64,000 nucleotides of DNA, taken from assembly GCA_900470965.1 (NCBI GenBank), contig UCCS01000008.1, positions 90,512 through 154,511 on the forward strand, read 5' to 3'. Below, one piece after another: positions 17,746 to 27,009 of this stretch. Each line of letters begins with the position of its first letter. Position 1 is the stretch's first letter. This DNA comes from Hyphomicrobiales bacterium (lineage in GTDB: Bacteria > Pseudomonadota > Alphaproteobacteria > Rhizobiales > Rhizobiaceae). The notes below the pieces were generated by a model. It had not been told where the DNA came from. It saw nothing but the letters and a program-made list of their open reading frames with translations, and made no database searches. A program made the position numbers and the translations under genes.

Positions 17746-20079
17746 ATGAAGACTGTTTCGGCCCACGGCAGCGCCGGAGAAGACGGCCTTGCCGGTTCTG
17801 CTTTCCAGTCTACAGCGTCGATGATCGGCCCGTCCTGCGATAGTGGCCAGGCAACATCAGGCACCTTCGTCTCACGCGAATTCGCGCTCGACACCGTTCC
17901 AGCGGAAGCGACCCTGCGCATCTCGGCCCTCGGTCTCTACCGCGCTTTCGTCAATGGCGAGCGCATCGGCGCTGATCTTCTGACGCCCGGTTGGACCTGC
18001 TACGATGACCGGATCGCCTATCAGACCTATGATGTCGCGAAGTTCCTGCAACCCGGCGCCAATCGCATCGAGATCTGGCTCGGCGACGGCTGGTATCGCA
18101 GCCAGCTGATGTGGGCTTCCAATCCAATTATCAATTGCTGGGGCGACCGGACGGCGGCGATCGCAGAATTGCGTACCGGCGGTGAAACGCTTCTGAAGAC
18201 GGATGACAGCTGGAAGAGCGGCTTTACCCCCGTTGTCCGCAACGGGATCTATTATGGCGAGGATTATGACGCCCGTATCCGACCGCAGGACAGTCACGGC
18301 GTCGACGTTCTCTCCTTCGACAAGGCTTTGCTCGTTCCTCACGAGGCCGGCGCAGTCAAGGAACTGGCCGGGCTCTCTCCCATCGACCGCTGGACGGAGG
18401 CCGATGGTCGGATTGTCTATGATTTCGGACAGAATGCTGGCGCCTATATTCGCCTGCGCCTCAAGGGTGCAGCCGGTGGGCAGGTACGCGTCGAGCACTC
18501 CGAGGTGCTCGGCCCTGACCGCTTCTTCGACAATCGCAATTACCGCAGCGCGCGTGCCGAACTGATCTATACGCTCTCAGGTGAAGCCGAAGAGGAATAC
18601 GCGCCTCTCTTCACCTTCATGGGCTTCCGCTATGCGCGCATCACCCTGACAGGCCAGGTTGAACTGATCGCGATCACTATGGTGCCGATTACCTCGGTGC
18701 CAACAAGTGCCGGCGGCTTCACGTCAGGTGTTGCGGCCGTCAACCGGCTCGTCGACAATACCATTTGGTCGCAGCGTTCCAATTTCATTGAAGTGCCGAC
18801 GGATTGCCCGCAGCGCGATGAACGCCTCGGCTGGACCGGCGACGCCCAGGTCTTTGCCGGAACGGCCTGCTGGCTTGCCGACAGCCAGTCCTTCCTCAGG
18901 AAGTATCTTCGCGATGTGGTCCACGACCAGCGTGCCGACGGCGCAGTCCCACATTTTTCACCTGATCCGACGCGGCTTCACCCGATCGACGGGCGCGGCG
19001 ATTGGGCGGGTTCAACCGGCTGGGGCGATGCGATCACCATCATTCCGTGGCAGCTTTACCTGCATTACGGTGACAGCGCCGTATTGGAAGAATGCTTCCC
19101 TGCAATGCTTCGCTGGCTCGATTACCTCTGGGGCATCTCGGGCGGACCGATTATCCGTCCGCCGGCAGTCTGGGGGGCGCATGGCTTCACTTTTGGCGAC
19201 TGGTTGCAGCCGGTCGGAGACAACCGGAAGCCGCGCCCGACCGTGGCAGACGATTGCGCAGCGACCCTTTATCATTTCATTTCCACCCAGCTGACGGCAA
19301 AGATCGCGCGCATTCTGGGTGAGACTGTCGAAGCAGCAAGGCTCGACAAGCGCGCTGATGAAATCAAGGCCGCGTTCAAGCACGAATTCTTTTCGCCCTC
19401 CGGCCGCATTGCCCATAACGACCAGACGTCCTGGTCTTTGGCGTTTCTCTATGGCCTCGTGCCGCCGGAATATGAACCTGCTGCTCGTGACTATTTCCGC
19501 CGGGTGGCGGAAGAAACAGACGGCGTTATCGGCACAGGCTTCATCGGCACCCCTGCCCTGCTGCCGGCGCTGACCCGGCTCGGCATGCTGGACCTTGCCG
19601 AGAAGATGTTCCTGAACCGGAAGGTTCCGGGATGGCTGTATCAGGTCGAGCGCGGCGCGACATCGATCTGGGAGCGATGGGATGCGCTCGCCGAGGACGG
19701 CACGATCTATGATCCCGACATGAACAGCTACAACCATTATGCCTATGGCGCGGTATGCCAGTGGCTCTTCGAAGATGTCGCCGGCATCAAGCCGCTGGAA
19801 GACAAGCCCGGTTTCGAGGAAGTTGCCTTCGATCCTGCCATCCTGCCTGCTCTCTCGCCGGTTTCGGCCTGGCATGACACGCGCTTTGGCCGTATCGAAG
19901 CTGGATGGGCCCTGGAGGGGGAGACCGTCACGTGCCGCCTGGCGCTGCCGCAGGGCGTGACTGCGCGTCTGCAAGGCAGGGGCGACCGCAAGTCGCTGCG
20001 GGCAGATGGCACCCTGATCGAGCAAGGTGAGGAGACCAGGCTCGGCGCAGGAGAACATACGATTACGTTTTCTATCTGA
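17746..20079 (+). CDS. Alpha-L-rhamnosidase (GH78)
   Basis: A 777-residue enzyme expected to release L-rhamnose from rhamnosides. Carbohydrate-binding N-terminal beta domains (ALGLYRAFVNGERIGADLLT, YDVAKFLQPGANRIEIWLGD) are followed by the (alpha/alpha)6 catalytic domain. The signature at residues about 352-367 is DCPQRDERLGWTGDAQ, which includes the conserved acidic residues of GH78. Later come TSIWERWDAL and MNSYNHYAYGAV, and a C-terminal beta domain closes the protein. There is no signal peptide, so it acts in the cytoplasm on imported substrate. GGGAGG precedes the ATG. It is followed by a hairpin and a full ABC importer, and divergent from a LacI regulator. Confidence 0.93.
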   Translation: MKTVSAHGSAGEDGLAGSAFQSTASMIGPSCDSGQATSGTFVSREFALDTVPAEATLRISALGLYRAFVNGERIGADLLTPGWTCYDDRIAYQTYDVAKFLQPGANRIEIWLGDGWYRSQLMWASNPIINCWGDRTAAIAELRTGGETLLKTDDSWKSGFTPVVRNGIYYGEDYDARIRPQDSHGVDVLSFDKALLVPHEAGAVKELAGLSPIDRWTEADGRIVYDFGQNAGAYIRLRLKGAAGGQVRVEHSEVLGPDRFFDNRNYRSARAELIYTLSGEAEEEYAPLFTFMGFRYARITLTGQVELIAITMVPITSVPTSAGGFTSGVAAVNRLVDNTIWSQRSNFIEVPTDCPQRDERLGWTGDAQVFAGTACWLADSQSFLRKYLRDVVHDQRADGAVPHFSPDPTRLHPIDGRGDWAGSTGWGDAITIIPWQLYLHYGDSAVLEECFPAMLRWLDYLWGISGGPIIRPPAVWGAHGFTFGDWLQPVGDNRKPRPTVADDCAATLYHFISTQLTAKIARILGETVEAARLDKRADEIKAAFKHEFFSPSGRIAHNDQTSWSLAFLYGLVPPEYEPAARDYFRRVAEETDGVIGTGFIGTPALLPALTRLGMLDLAEKMFLNRKVPGWLYQVERGATSIWERWDALAEDGTIYDPDMNSYNHYAYGAVCQWLFEDVAGIKPLEDKPGFEEVAFDPAILPALSPVSAWHDTRFGRIEAGWALEGETVTCRLALPQGVTARLQGRGDRKSLRADGTLIEQGEETRLGAGEHTITFSI

Positions 20080-20082
20080 TGC

Positions 20083-20115
20083 GGTTGCTCGCGGGTTTTC
20101 GATCCGCGGGCAACC
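20083..20115 (+). terminator. Intercistronic hairpin, rhamnosidase to binding protein
   Basis: The arms GGTTGCTCGCGG and CCGCGGGCAACC pair over 12 positions with one U-G, which favours plus-strand RNA. It lies four bases after the rhamnosidase stop and 40 bases before the binding-protein start. No T run follows, so it is more likely an mRNA processing or stability element, or a partial terminator, than a full stop. Confidence 0.55.
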
Positions 20116-20154
20116 AGCCCAACGCATTCCGGTCTTCAAGAGGAGGAAATGACT

Positions 20155-21429
20155 ATGCGAATGACGAAGTGCAGCATCCTTGCAGCCAGTATCATGGCTC
20201 TTGCCGCTGGAGTGGCCCATGCGGATGTGACCCTCAGCGTCCTGATCGACACCAATCCGGAGACGATTGCCTCGTTCGATGCCGTTTCCAAAGCCTATAT
20301 GGAAAAGCATCCCGACGTCACATTTGATGTCGAGCAGCGTGCCGGAGGCTCGGAGGGCGATAACATCATCAAGACTCGGCTCGCCACCGGCGAAATGGCC
20401 GATATCTTCCTGTATAACGGCGGCTCCCTCTTCCAGGCTTTGAAGCCGCAGGAAACGATCGCAGATCTTTCCGATCTTCCGTCGGAAGCCGGAATTCTCG
20501 ACAGCTTCAAGAAGGTCGTCACCAGCCCGGACGGCCATGTCCGCGGCCTTCCTTTTGGTCCCGCCATGGGCGGCGGCATCTTCTACAACAGAAAGATCTA
20601 CGCCGATCTCGGGCTGACCCCGCCGAAGACATGGGCGGAGTTCATGAGCAACAACGAGAAGATCAAGGCGGCCGGCAAGGTTGCCGTGGCGCAGACCTAT
20701 GGCACGACCTGGACTTCGCAGCTCTTCGTGCTTGCCGACTTCTATAACGTCCAGGCCGAGGTTCCGAATTTCGCGGCCGACTATACCGCCAACAAGATCA
20801 AATATGCCAATACGCCTGCTGCGCTTCGCGGCTTCGAACATCTTGAGGAGGTCGCGAAAGGCGGTTTCCTCAACGCGGACTTCGGCGCGGCGACCTTTGA
20901 CGATGGCATGCGCATGGTCGCCACAGGCGAAGCCGCTCACTATCCGAACCTTACCTTCGGTATCGGCAACATCCAGCAGAATTTCCCTGACAACCTGAAG
21001 GATCTGGGCTTCTTCGCCCAGCCCGGAACGGACGCTGCCAAGAACGGCCTCACCGTCTGGATGCCTTCCGCGCTCTATGCTTCCGCAAAGTCCGAAAACC
21101 TCGAAGGGGCCAAGAAATTTCTTGATTTCGTCGGCTCCAAGGAAGCGTGCGACCTGATGGCCAAGGCCGTTCCCTCGGGTCCCTACCTCGTCAAGGGATG
21201 TGAACTTCCCAAGGACATTCCGCCGGTCGTTTCCGACATGCTGCCCTATTTCGATACCGAGGGACATAACGGTCCGGCGCTCGAATTCCTCTCGCCCGTC
21301 AAGGGACCGGCGCTTGAGCAGATCACGGTCGAGGTCGGAACCGGCATACGCTCCGCCAAGGATGCGGCCGCGCTCTACGACCAGGATGTCGAGAAGCAGG
21401 CCAAGCAGCTCGGCCTGCCGAACTGGTAA
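20155..21429 (+). CDS. Sugar ABC transporter substrate-binding protein, family 1
   Basis: A 424-residue periplasmic binding protein of the CUT1 (MalE-like) family. The signal peptide ends near AHA-D at residue 23. Family features are VTLSVLIDTNPETIASFD, DIFLYNGGSLFQAL, GGIFYNRKIYADLGLTPPKT followed by WAEF, and GLTVWMPSALYASAKS. It is encoded between the rhamnosidase and two permeases, so it probably binds a rhamnose-containing oligosaccharide. The ATG at 20155 is chosen because AGGAGG ends eight bases before it. The ATG at 20149 is only two bases from that ribosome site. Confidence 0.92.
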   Translation: MRMTKCSILAASIMALAAGVAHADVTLSVLIDTNPETIASFDAVSKAYMEKHPDVTFDVEQRAGGSEGDNIIKTRLATGEMADIFLYNGGSLFQALKPQETIADLSDLPSEAGILDSFKKVVTSPDGHVRGLPFGPAMGGGIFYNRKIYADLGLTPPKTWAEFMSNNEKIKAAGKVAVAQTYGTTWTSQLFVLADFYNVQAEVPNFAADYTANKIKYANTPAALRGFEHLEEVAKGGFLNADFGAATFDDGMRMVATGEAAHYPNLTFGIGNIQQNFPDNLKDLGFFAQPGTDAAKNGLTVWMPSALYASAKSENLEGAKKFLDFVGSKEACDLMAKAVPSGPYLVKGCELPKDIPPVVSDMLPYFDTEGHNGPALEFLSPVKGPALEQITVEVGTGIRSAKDAAALYDQDVEKQAKQLGLPNW

Positions 21430-21492
21430 CCTTCCAGCCGATCCCTCACTCACCTCTTTGAGCCTGGATGGGGGACGCTTCACGGTGTCCGT

Positions 21493-22356
21493 ATGATAAA
21501 ACGCAAGTCACCCTATCCCTACTGGTTCGTCCTGCCGGCGGCGGTGATATTCACCGTCCTCTTTCTGGCTCCGACGGTCGCCTCCTTCTGGTTCAGCCTC
21601 ACGCGCTGGGACCTGTTCACCACGCAGTTCATCGGCCTGGAAAACTACCGGCAATTCTTCCGCGAACCCTTTCTGATCCAGGGCCTGGTCAACACCGTCA
21701 TCTATGCGGTGCTGACCTCGGGCACGAAAACCGTTCTCGGTCTCCTGCTCGCGGTGCTGTTGACCTCCGGCCTTTGGGGACAAGGCCTGTTGCGCACCGT
21801 GATCTTCTTTCCGGTTCTGGTATCGACGATCGGCGTCGGCATCACTTTCTCGGTGCTCATGCATCCGACACGCGGGTTGATCAACGTGGCGCTCGCCGCC
21901 ATCGGCATCCACGGCCCCGGCTGGCTGACCGATCCGGCTCTTGCGCTCTACTCCATCGTCTTCGTCGACCTCTGGAAGGGCATCGGGCTTGCGACCGTGA
22001 TCTATATTGCCGGGCTCGCATCGATCAGCCCCGACTATTATGAGGCCGCCCGCATCGATGGTGCGACCCGCACCCAGATGTTCTTCCGCGTGACTGTCCC
22101 GTTGGTCAAGCCCGCGACGGTGACGGTCGTGACGCTCTCGCTGATCGGTGGCCTCAGAAGCTTCGACTTGATCTGGGCAATGACACGCGGCGGCCCCGGT
22201 TTTTCCTCGGATGTGCTCGCAAGCGTCATCTACAAGCAGTACCAGGCGGGCTTCTACGGCCTTTCGACGGCTGGGAATGTCATCCTCTTCCTGCTCATCG
22301 GCGTCATTGTCCTGCCGCTGACGGCCTGGTTCAACCGCAAGGAGGTGGATCTATGA
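21493..22356 (+). CDS. Sugar ABC transporter permease (MalF type)
   Basis: A 287-residue inner-membrane protein with six predicted helices, the first being YWFVLPAAVIFTVLFLAP. The cytoplasmic EAA loop (EAARIDGATRTQMFFRV followed by TVPLVKP) contacts the ATPase and matches the consensus well. It forms the transport channel with the following permease, and the start of the next gene overlaps its stop by four bases (ATGA). It is part of the rhamnosidase importer operon. Confidence 0.93.
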   Translation: MIKRKSPYPYWFVLPAAVIFTVLFLAPTVASFWFSLTRWDLFTTQFIGLENYRQFFREPFLIQGLVNTVIYAVLTSGTKTVLGLLLAVLLTSGLWGQGLLRTVIFFPVLVSTIGVGITFSVLMHPTRGLINVALAAIGIHGPGWLTDPALALYSIVFVDLWKGIGLATVIYIAGLASISPDYYEAARIDGATRTQMFFRVTVPLVKPATVTVVTLSLIGGLRSFDLIWAMTRGGPGFSSDVLASVIYKQYQAGFYGLSTAGNVILFLLIGVIVLPLTAWFNRKEVDL

Positions 22357-23177
22357 GCCGCCGCCAGCTCTATACCGGGATTGCGGCATTGGCCGCTTGC
22401 GGTGTGATCTTCGTGCTGCCGTTCATCTTCATCTTCGTCACGGCAGCCAAGACGAAACAGGATGCGGCAACGCTGAGATTCAGCTGGCCGGTCGAGTGGC
22501 AGCTCTGGCAGAATTTCATGGAGGTCGTGCAGACCCGCAATTACATGCTGCTGCTCGCCTACTTCAACTCGACCGTCATCACGGTGGCCGCCGTCACCCT
22601 GCTGGTGCTATTCGGTGCCATGGTCGGCTACGTTCTGCAGCGCCGCCCCTCACGCTGGAATACTATCATTTATGGCTGCGTGCTCGCCGGCTTGATGATC
22701 CCGCCGGCCATTGTTCCGACCATCTGGGTGCTGCAACTCCTCGGCCTTTTCAAGACCTTGTCCGGCATGGTGCTGATCCAGGTCGCCTATGGCCTCGGCT
22801 TCACGGTTCTCCTGTTTCGCAGCTTCATCGCAACGATCCCGCGGGATCTCGACGAGGCCGCCATCATCGACGGCGCAAAGCCATTCCAGATCTTCTTTCG
22901 TGTCATCCTGCCACTCCTGAAGCCGGTCACTGTGACTGTTATCGTTGTCCAGTCGATTGCCATCTTCAACGATTTCACCAACCCGCTCTACTACCTGCCG
23001 GGCCGGGAAAACGTCACGGTGCAGCTGACGCTCTATAATTTTCAGGGCCAGTTCCAGACCCAGTTCAACCTGCTGTTCATGAACATCCTTCTGGTGACTA
23101 TTCCGCCCCTGATCGTCTTCATCTTCTTCAACCGGCAGATCGTGGCAGGCATGACCGCCGGCGCAGTCAAGGGATAA
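22353..23177 (+). CDS. Sugar ABC transporter permease (MalG type)
   Basis: A 274-residue membrane protein, the second channel subunit. The EAA loop DEAAIIDGAKPFQIFFRVIL is intact. The C-terminus ends in the IVAGMTAGAVKG motif that marks CUT1 MalG-type permeases. The start overlaps the previous gene, and the ATPase gene begins three bases after its stop, so translation of the three is tightly coupled. Confidence 0.93.
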   Translation: MSRRQLYTGIAALAACGVIFVLPFIFIFVTAAKTKQDAATLRFSWPVEWQLWQNFMEVVQTRNYMLLLAYFNSTVITVAAVTLLVLFGAMVGYVLQRRPSRWNTIIYGCVLAGLMIPPAIVPTIWVLQLLGLFKTLSGMVLIQVAYGLGFTVLLFRSFIATIPRDLDEAAIIDGAKPFQIFFRVILPLLKPVTVTVIVVQSIAIFNDFTNPLYYLPGRENVTVQLTLYNFQGQFQTQFNLLFMNILLVTIPPLIVFIFFNRQIVAGMTAGAVKG

Positions 23178-23180
23178 GCC

Positions 23181-24161
23181 ATGACATCAGTTGTTCTCGA
23201 AAGTGTGCGTAAGAGCTTCGGCAGCCTGGAGGTCATGAAGGGCGTCGATCTCACCGTTGAGCCGGGCGAATTCTGCGTCTTCGTCGGCCCGTCCGGCTGC
23301 GGGAAATCGACCCTGCTGCGCATCATCTCCGGACTGGAGACGCAGACTTCGGGCAAGGTCTTCATCGACAGCAAGGACATGACCTATGCCGAGCCATCCG
23401 AGCGCGGGATCGCCATGGTGTTTCAGTCCTATGCGCTCTATCCGCATCTGACCGTTGCAGAAAACATCGGCTTCGGCCTGTCGCTCGCCAGGCGACCCAA
23501 GGCAGAAATCGCCGAAAGGGTGAAGCAGACCGCCGATATCCTGCAGCTGTCGCACCTGCTCGATCGCAAGCCGAAGGCACTGTCGGGCGGGCAGCGGCAG
23601 CGCGTGGCGATCGGGCGGGCGATTATCCGCAATCCAAAAGTCTTCCTGTTTGATGAGCCGCTGTCTAATCTCGATGCGTCGCTACGCTCGCAGATGCGCA
23701 TCGAACTGACTGAACTTCATGCCAAGCTCGGAGCGACCATGATCTACGTCACCCACGATCAGGTCGAGGCGATGACGATGGCCGACAAGATCGTCGTTCT
23801 AAATGGCGGACAAATCGAGCAAGTCGGAACGCCGATGACGCTCTACAACAATCCGGCCAGCCCCTTCGTGGCCGGCTTTATCGGCTCGCCGAAGATGAAC
23901 CTGTTCGAGGGAGAGATCGCCGCACAGGAGGGATGCCGGACTTACGGTATCCGGCCCGAACATATCACGCTCTCGCCGACGGAAGGCAAATGGCAGGGCA
24001 AGGTGCGCCATATCGAGCGGCTCGGCGCAGATACGGTCGTCTACCTCGATGTGCCGGAATTGCAGACACTTGTCGTGCGTACGGATGGCGACCGGCCGGT
24101 GACAACAGGTGAAACGCAGTTCGCCTCACCGCTCTCCGGGAAAGAACACAGGTTCTCCTGA
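23181..24161 (+). CDS. Sugar ABC transporter ATP-binding protein (MalK/UgpC type)
   Basis: A 326-residue ATPase that powers the rhamnoside importer. Walker A is GPSGCGKST, the ABC signature [14 protein letters not shown], Walker [13 protein letters not shown], and the switch histidine lies in [12 protein letters not shown]. The C-terminal regulatory OB/TOBE region starts at about residue 235. It is shorter than in the 356-360-residue paralogues elsewhere in this window, so regulation through that domain may differ. It ends only three bases before the convergent acylphosphatase gene. Confidence 0.94.
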   Translation: MTSVVLESVRKSFGSLEVMKGVDLTVEPGEFCVFVGPSGCGKSTLLRIISGLETQTSGKVFIDSKDMTYAEPSERGIAMVFQSYALYPHLTVAENIGFGLSLARRPKAEIAERVKQTADILQLSHLLDRKPKALSGGQRQRVAIGRAIIRNPKVFLFDEPLSNLDASLRSQMRIELTELHAKLGATMIYVTHDQVEAMTMADKIVVLNGGQIEQVGTPMTLYNNPASPFVAGFIGSPKMNLFEGEIAAQEGCRTYGIRPEHITLSPTEGKWQGKVRHIERLGADTVVYLDVPELQTLVVRTDGDRPVTTGETQFASPLSGKEHRFS

Positions 24162-24164
24162 TCT

Positions 24165-24449
24165 CTATCGTACGATGCGGAAGTCGCCCGGTATCTCATC
24201 GAGATTTGCCGGCTCCGCTTTCACGTCTGCCACGGAGGAGCCGGCCGGACCGCTCCAGAAACGCTCGAGCATGGAGCCGGTGGCGCCTTGAGAACCGACG
24301 ATCAAAGCGCTGACCGAGCCGTCGGCCTCGTTCCTGACCCAGCCCGTCAAGCCGAGCTGAAGGGCCTGACCGCGGGTCCAGGCGCGATAGCCGACACCTT
24401 GCACCCCGCCGGTGATGTGCACACGAAAAGCATCCTGGGTCGCGGTCAT
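24165..24449 (-). CDS. Acylphosphatase
   Basis: A small 94-residue cytoplasmic enzyme that hydrolyses acyl phosphates. The catalytic loop GGVQGVGYR includes R22, and the second active-site residue is N40 in GWVRNEADGSV, both at standard positions. The start at 24449 (MTATQDAF) has GGAGAGGA upstream and gives normal family length. A longer frame to 24542 adds a tail without homology. It is convergent with the sugar ATPase gene and stands alone. Confidence 0.92.
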   Translation of the reverse strand: MTATQDAFRVHITGGVQGVGYRAWTRGQALQLGLTGWVRNEADGSVSALIVGSQGATGSMLERFWSGPAGSSVADVKAEPANLDEIPGDFRIVR

Positions 24450-24660
24450 CTGGGTTCCTCTCCGACAACCAGATGATGTCGCTCCCGGCGCTCTTTGCAA
24501 GGGCCATGTTTCCGTCGGCGGAAGATGCACCCCGTTCAACACCTCTTCTTGCGGGGCAGATCTTGACGATCGGCAGTCGACCTAGCGCCCGAGCGCGACT
24601 GGATCGACCCTATCCATGCCCGCGATCGAGATCGGTCTTCGAAGGCAAATTCAGGGCGTC

Positions 24661-25563
24661 TCAACCAGCAGCCGAGATAGCGCCGATCATCGAACGCATG
24701 TCCCGCCGAAAATCGGATGGAGACATGCCGGCGATATTGCGGAAGGACTTATTGAAGGCGCTGATCGAGCCGAAACCGCTATCCATCGCGATCTGGAGAA
24801 CGTTCGCCCCTTCGCCCATCAGTTGCGCCTGGGCATGCGAAAGACGCAGCAGATTGATGTATTTGCTGATCGTCATACCCGTCGTCTTCTTGAACAGGTT
24901 CATCGCATATTTCGGATGAAGATCGACCGCGCGGGCAATTTCGACCGTATCGATGTCCTGCAGGAAATTGCTCGCGATGAAATCGCACATACGCGCGACG
25001 CTGCGGGAAAGATGCGAATTGGGCTGCTCAAGCTCGTCTGTGCTGGTGCCCGGAACCATCAGATATGATTCCAGGGCAATCCGTTCGATGCGTAGAAGCA
25101 ATTCATCAACGGCATGCTGCGTCTTTCTGACATCATTGGATCTCGCATAGTCATACCAGCGCGGGAAATTTGCCTCATCCGCCGCATCGGTCGCCGATGT
25201 CAGCAGGATTTCCCCCTTCATCAGACGGGTGCCTATGGTCGGAGGCAGGCGCATCCTGAAGAAATAGACGAGCGGCAGATGCGCGCCCGCATAAAGGGAA
25301 TCATCTGAGGACTCATCCATCTGATGCGGCTGCCCGCCCCAGAAAAGGCACATCTGGCCGGCTTTGAGCGTGATGTCATGGTCGCTCATGCGATAATGGA
25401 CGCTGCCGCGCATGATGTAATTGACCTCGACCTGGGCATGCCAATGCGGCATCGCCATAACAGGCGGATGAGCATAAAACATCTGCAGCGCCATCGGCAT
25501 GCCTTCAATCGTGCTGGCACCAGGCTGGTAAACAGGTTTACCAACGACCTTACTTTCCGCCAA
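24661..25563 (-). CDS. AraC family transcriptional regulator
   Basis: A 300-residue regulator. The N-terminal cupin-type sensor domain (MPHWHAQVEVNYIMRGSVHY, DITLKAGQMCLFWGGQPHQM) should bind a sugar. The C-terminal AraC domain has two HTH motifs, with SNFLQDIDTVEIARAVDLHP and YAMNLFKKTTGMTISKYINL in the first and LQIAMDSGFGSISAFNKSFR in the second. Translation appears to start at a TTG preceded by AGGGA. It is divergent from the second sugar importer (91 bases between), so it most likely activates that operon. Confidence 0.9.
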   Translation of the reverse strand: MAESKVVGKPVYQPGASTIEGMPMALQMFYAHPPVMAMPHWHAQVEVNYIMRGSVHYRMSDHDITLKAGQMCLFWGGQPHQMDESSDDSLYAGAHLPLVYFFRMRLPPTIGTRLMKGEILLTSATDAADEANFPRWYDYARSNDVRKTQHAVDELLLRIERIALESYLMVPGTSTDELEQPNSHLSRSVARMCDFIASNFLQDIDTVEIARAVDLHPKYAMNLFKKTTGMTISKYINLLRLSHAQAQLMGEGANVLQIAMDSGFGSISAFNKSFRNIAGMSPSDFRRDMRSMIGAISAAG

Positions 25564-25654
25564 TTCTATATTCCCTTTTTATGAGACAGCCGCTCCCGCC
25601 GCGCTAAATTAGCCACGTTCGCTCAGCGACGGCAATTGAAAAGGGAGGATTTTC

Positions 25655-26929
25655 ATGCGCTCTAAACTCATCACTGCAACGACAGCGCTTGTGCTGCTTG
25701 CATCCGGATCTGCCTACGCGCAGTCCGCAACACTTACCATCTGGAGCTGGAATGTCGCAGCTTCCGCTCTCAAATCGACGGTCGAAGGCTTCAACAAGCA
25801 GTTTCCAGACATCAAGGTCGATGTCCAGGATCTCGGCAACCAGCAGGTCTTCGACAAGACACTCGCCGCCTGCGCTGCCGGCGGCGATGGCCTTCCCGAT
25901 ATCGTCACGATAGAGAATTTCGAGGCGGAAATCTTCTGGAGCCGCTTTCCGGATTGCTTCGCCAATCTGAAGGACCTCGGCTACAACGCCGACATGCAGG
26001 CGAAATTCCCCGAGTTCAAGCGTACGGAGCTTGAAATCGGTGATGTCGCCTACGCCATGCCCTGGGATTCCGGTCCGGTCACCGTCTTCTATCGTCGCGA
26101 CTATTATGAAAAGGCCGGTGTCGATCCGAAGTCGATCGCAACCTGGGACGATTTCATTGCCGCCGGCAAGAAGGTCTCGGCAGCCAATCCCGGCGTCGTC
26201 ATGGGCCAGGGCGATTTCAACGGCGACAGCGAATGGTTCCGCATGCTCGCCAATGAACAGGGCTGCGGTTATTTCTCGACCGATGGCCAGTCGATCACCA
26301 TTAACCAGCCCGCTTGCGTGCAGACGCTGGAAAAAGTCAAGGCGATGAAGGATGCCGGCACGCTGACGGCGGCGAACTGGGATGAGAAGATCTCCTCCAA
26401 CACCGCCGGCAAAGTGGCAAGCCAGGTCTTCGGCGGCTGGTACGAAGGCACGATCCGTTCCGGCTCTCCCGATCTGTCAGGCAAGTGGGGCGTTTACGCC
26501 ATGCCGGGCATGACCGCAGACAGCCCCCATGCCGCCAACCTCGGCGGCTCCTCGCTCGCCATCAATGCCAATTCGCAGAACAAGGAAGCAGCCTTCAAAT
26601 ACCTGACCTATGCGCTCACCACCAACGAGGGGCAGGTCACCATGCTGAAGTCGTTCGGTCTCGTACCGTCGCTGCTGTCGGCTGTTCAGGATCCCTTCGT
26701 CAACCAGCCGCAGCCCTATTGGGGCGGCCAGAAGATCTGGGCCGACATCCTGGCTACCCTGCCGAAGATCGTGCCGAGCCGCGGTACGGCCTTCCAGACG
26801 GATGCGGATGCCATCTACAAGACGACGCAGACGAAGTATTTCGCCGGCGGCTTTCCTGATGCGAAGGCGGCTCTCGACGATGCCGCCAAGCAGATTGCAT
26901 CGGCGACCGGTCTTCCGATCGCACAATGA
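25655..26929 (+). CDS. Sugar ABC transporter substrate-binding protein, family 1
   Basis: A 424-residue periplasmic protein, first gene of the AraC-linked importer. The signal peptide ends near AYA-Q. Family 1 features include SATLTIWSWNVAASALKSTV, DIVTIENFEAEIFWSRFPDC, YAMPWDSGPVTVFYRRDYYE and GGSSLAINANSQNKEAAFKY. It resembles the LacE-type disaccharide-binding proteins of Agrobacterium, but no beta-galactosidase gene follows. The ligand is better described as an unknown di- or oligosaccharide. AGGGAGGA precedes the ATG. Confidence 0.92.
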   Translation: MRSKLITATTALVLLASGSAYAQSATLTIWSWNVAASALKSTVEGFNKQFPDIKVDVQDLGNQQVFDKTLAACAAGGDGLPDIVTIENFEAEIFWSRFPDCFANLKDLGYNADMQAKFPEFKRTELEIGDVAYAMPWDSGPVTVFYRRDYYEKAGVDPKSIATWDDFIAAGKKVSAANPGVVMGQGDFNGDSEWFRMLANEQGCGYFSTDGQSITINQPACVQTLEKVKAMKDAGTLTAANWDEKISSNTAGKVASQVFGGWYEGTIRSGSPDLSGKWGVYAMPGMTADSPHAANLGGSSLAINANSQNKEAAFKYLTYALTTNEGQVTMLKSFGLVPSLLSAVQDPFVNQPQPYWGGQKIWADILATLPKIVPSRGTAFQTDADAIYKTTQTKYFAGGFPDAKAALDDAAKQIASATGLPIAQ

Positions 26930-26936
26930 ATGGCAA

Positions 26937-26958
26937 GCCGGGCGCCGAAGCGCCCGGC
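26937..26958 (+). terminator. Intercistronic hairpin after the binding-protein gene
   Basis: Perfect nine-pair stem GCCGGGCGC / GCGCCCGGC with a CGAA tetraloop, starting seven bases after the binding-protein stop. The very stable loop and the lack of a T run suit an mRNA-stabilising or partially terminating element that raises binding-protein output over the permeases. Confidence 0.7.
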
Positions 26959-27009
26959 CTCGCCTGCCGCGGGAGGCGGTCGGCACATTCGTTTCGGTAA
27001 GGAGGATTC

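Noticed and set aside
19012-21483. Minus-strand open frame of 823 codons
   Set aside because: Antisense to the rhamnosidase and binding-protein genes and spans their junction; composition is that of a shadow.
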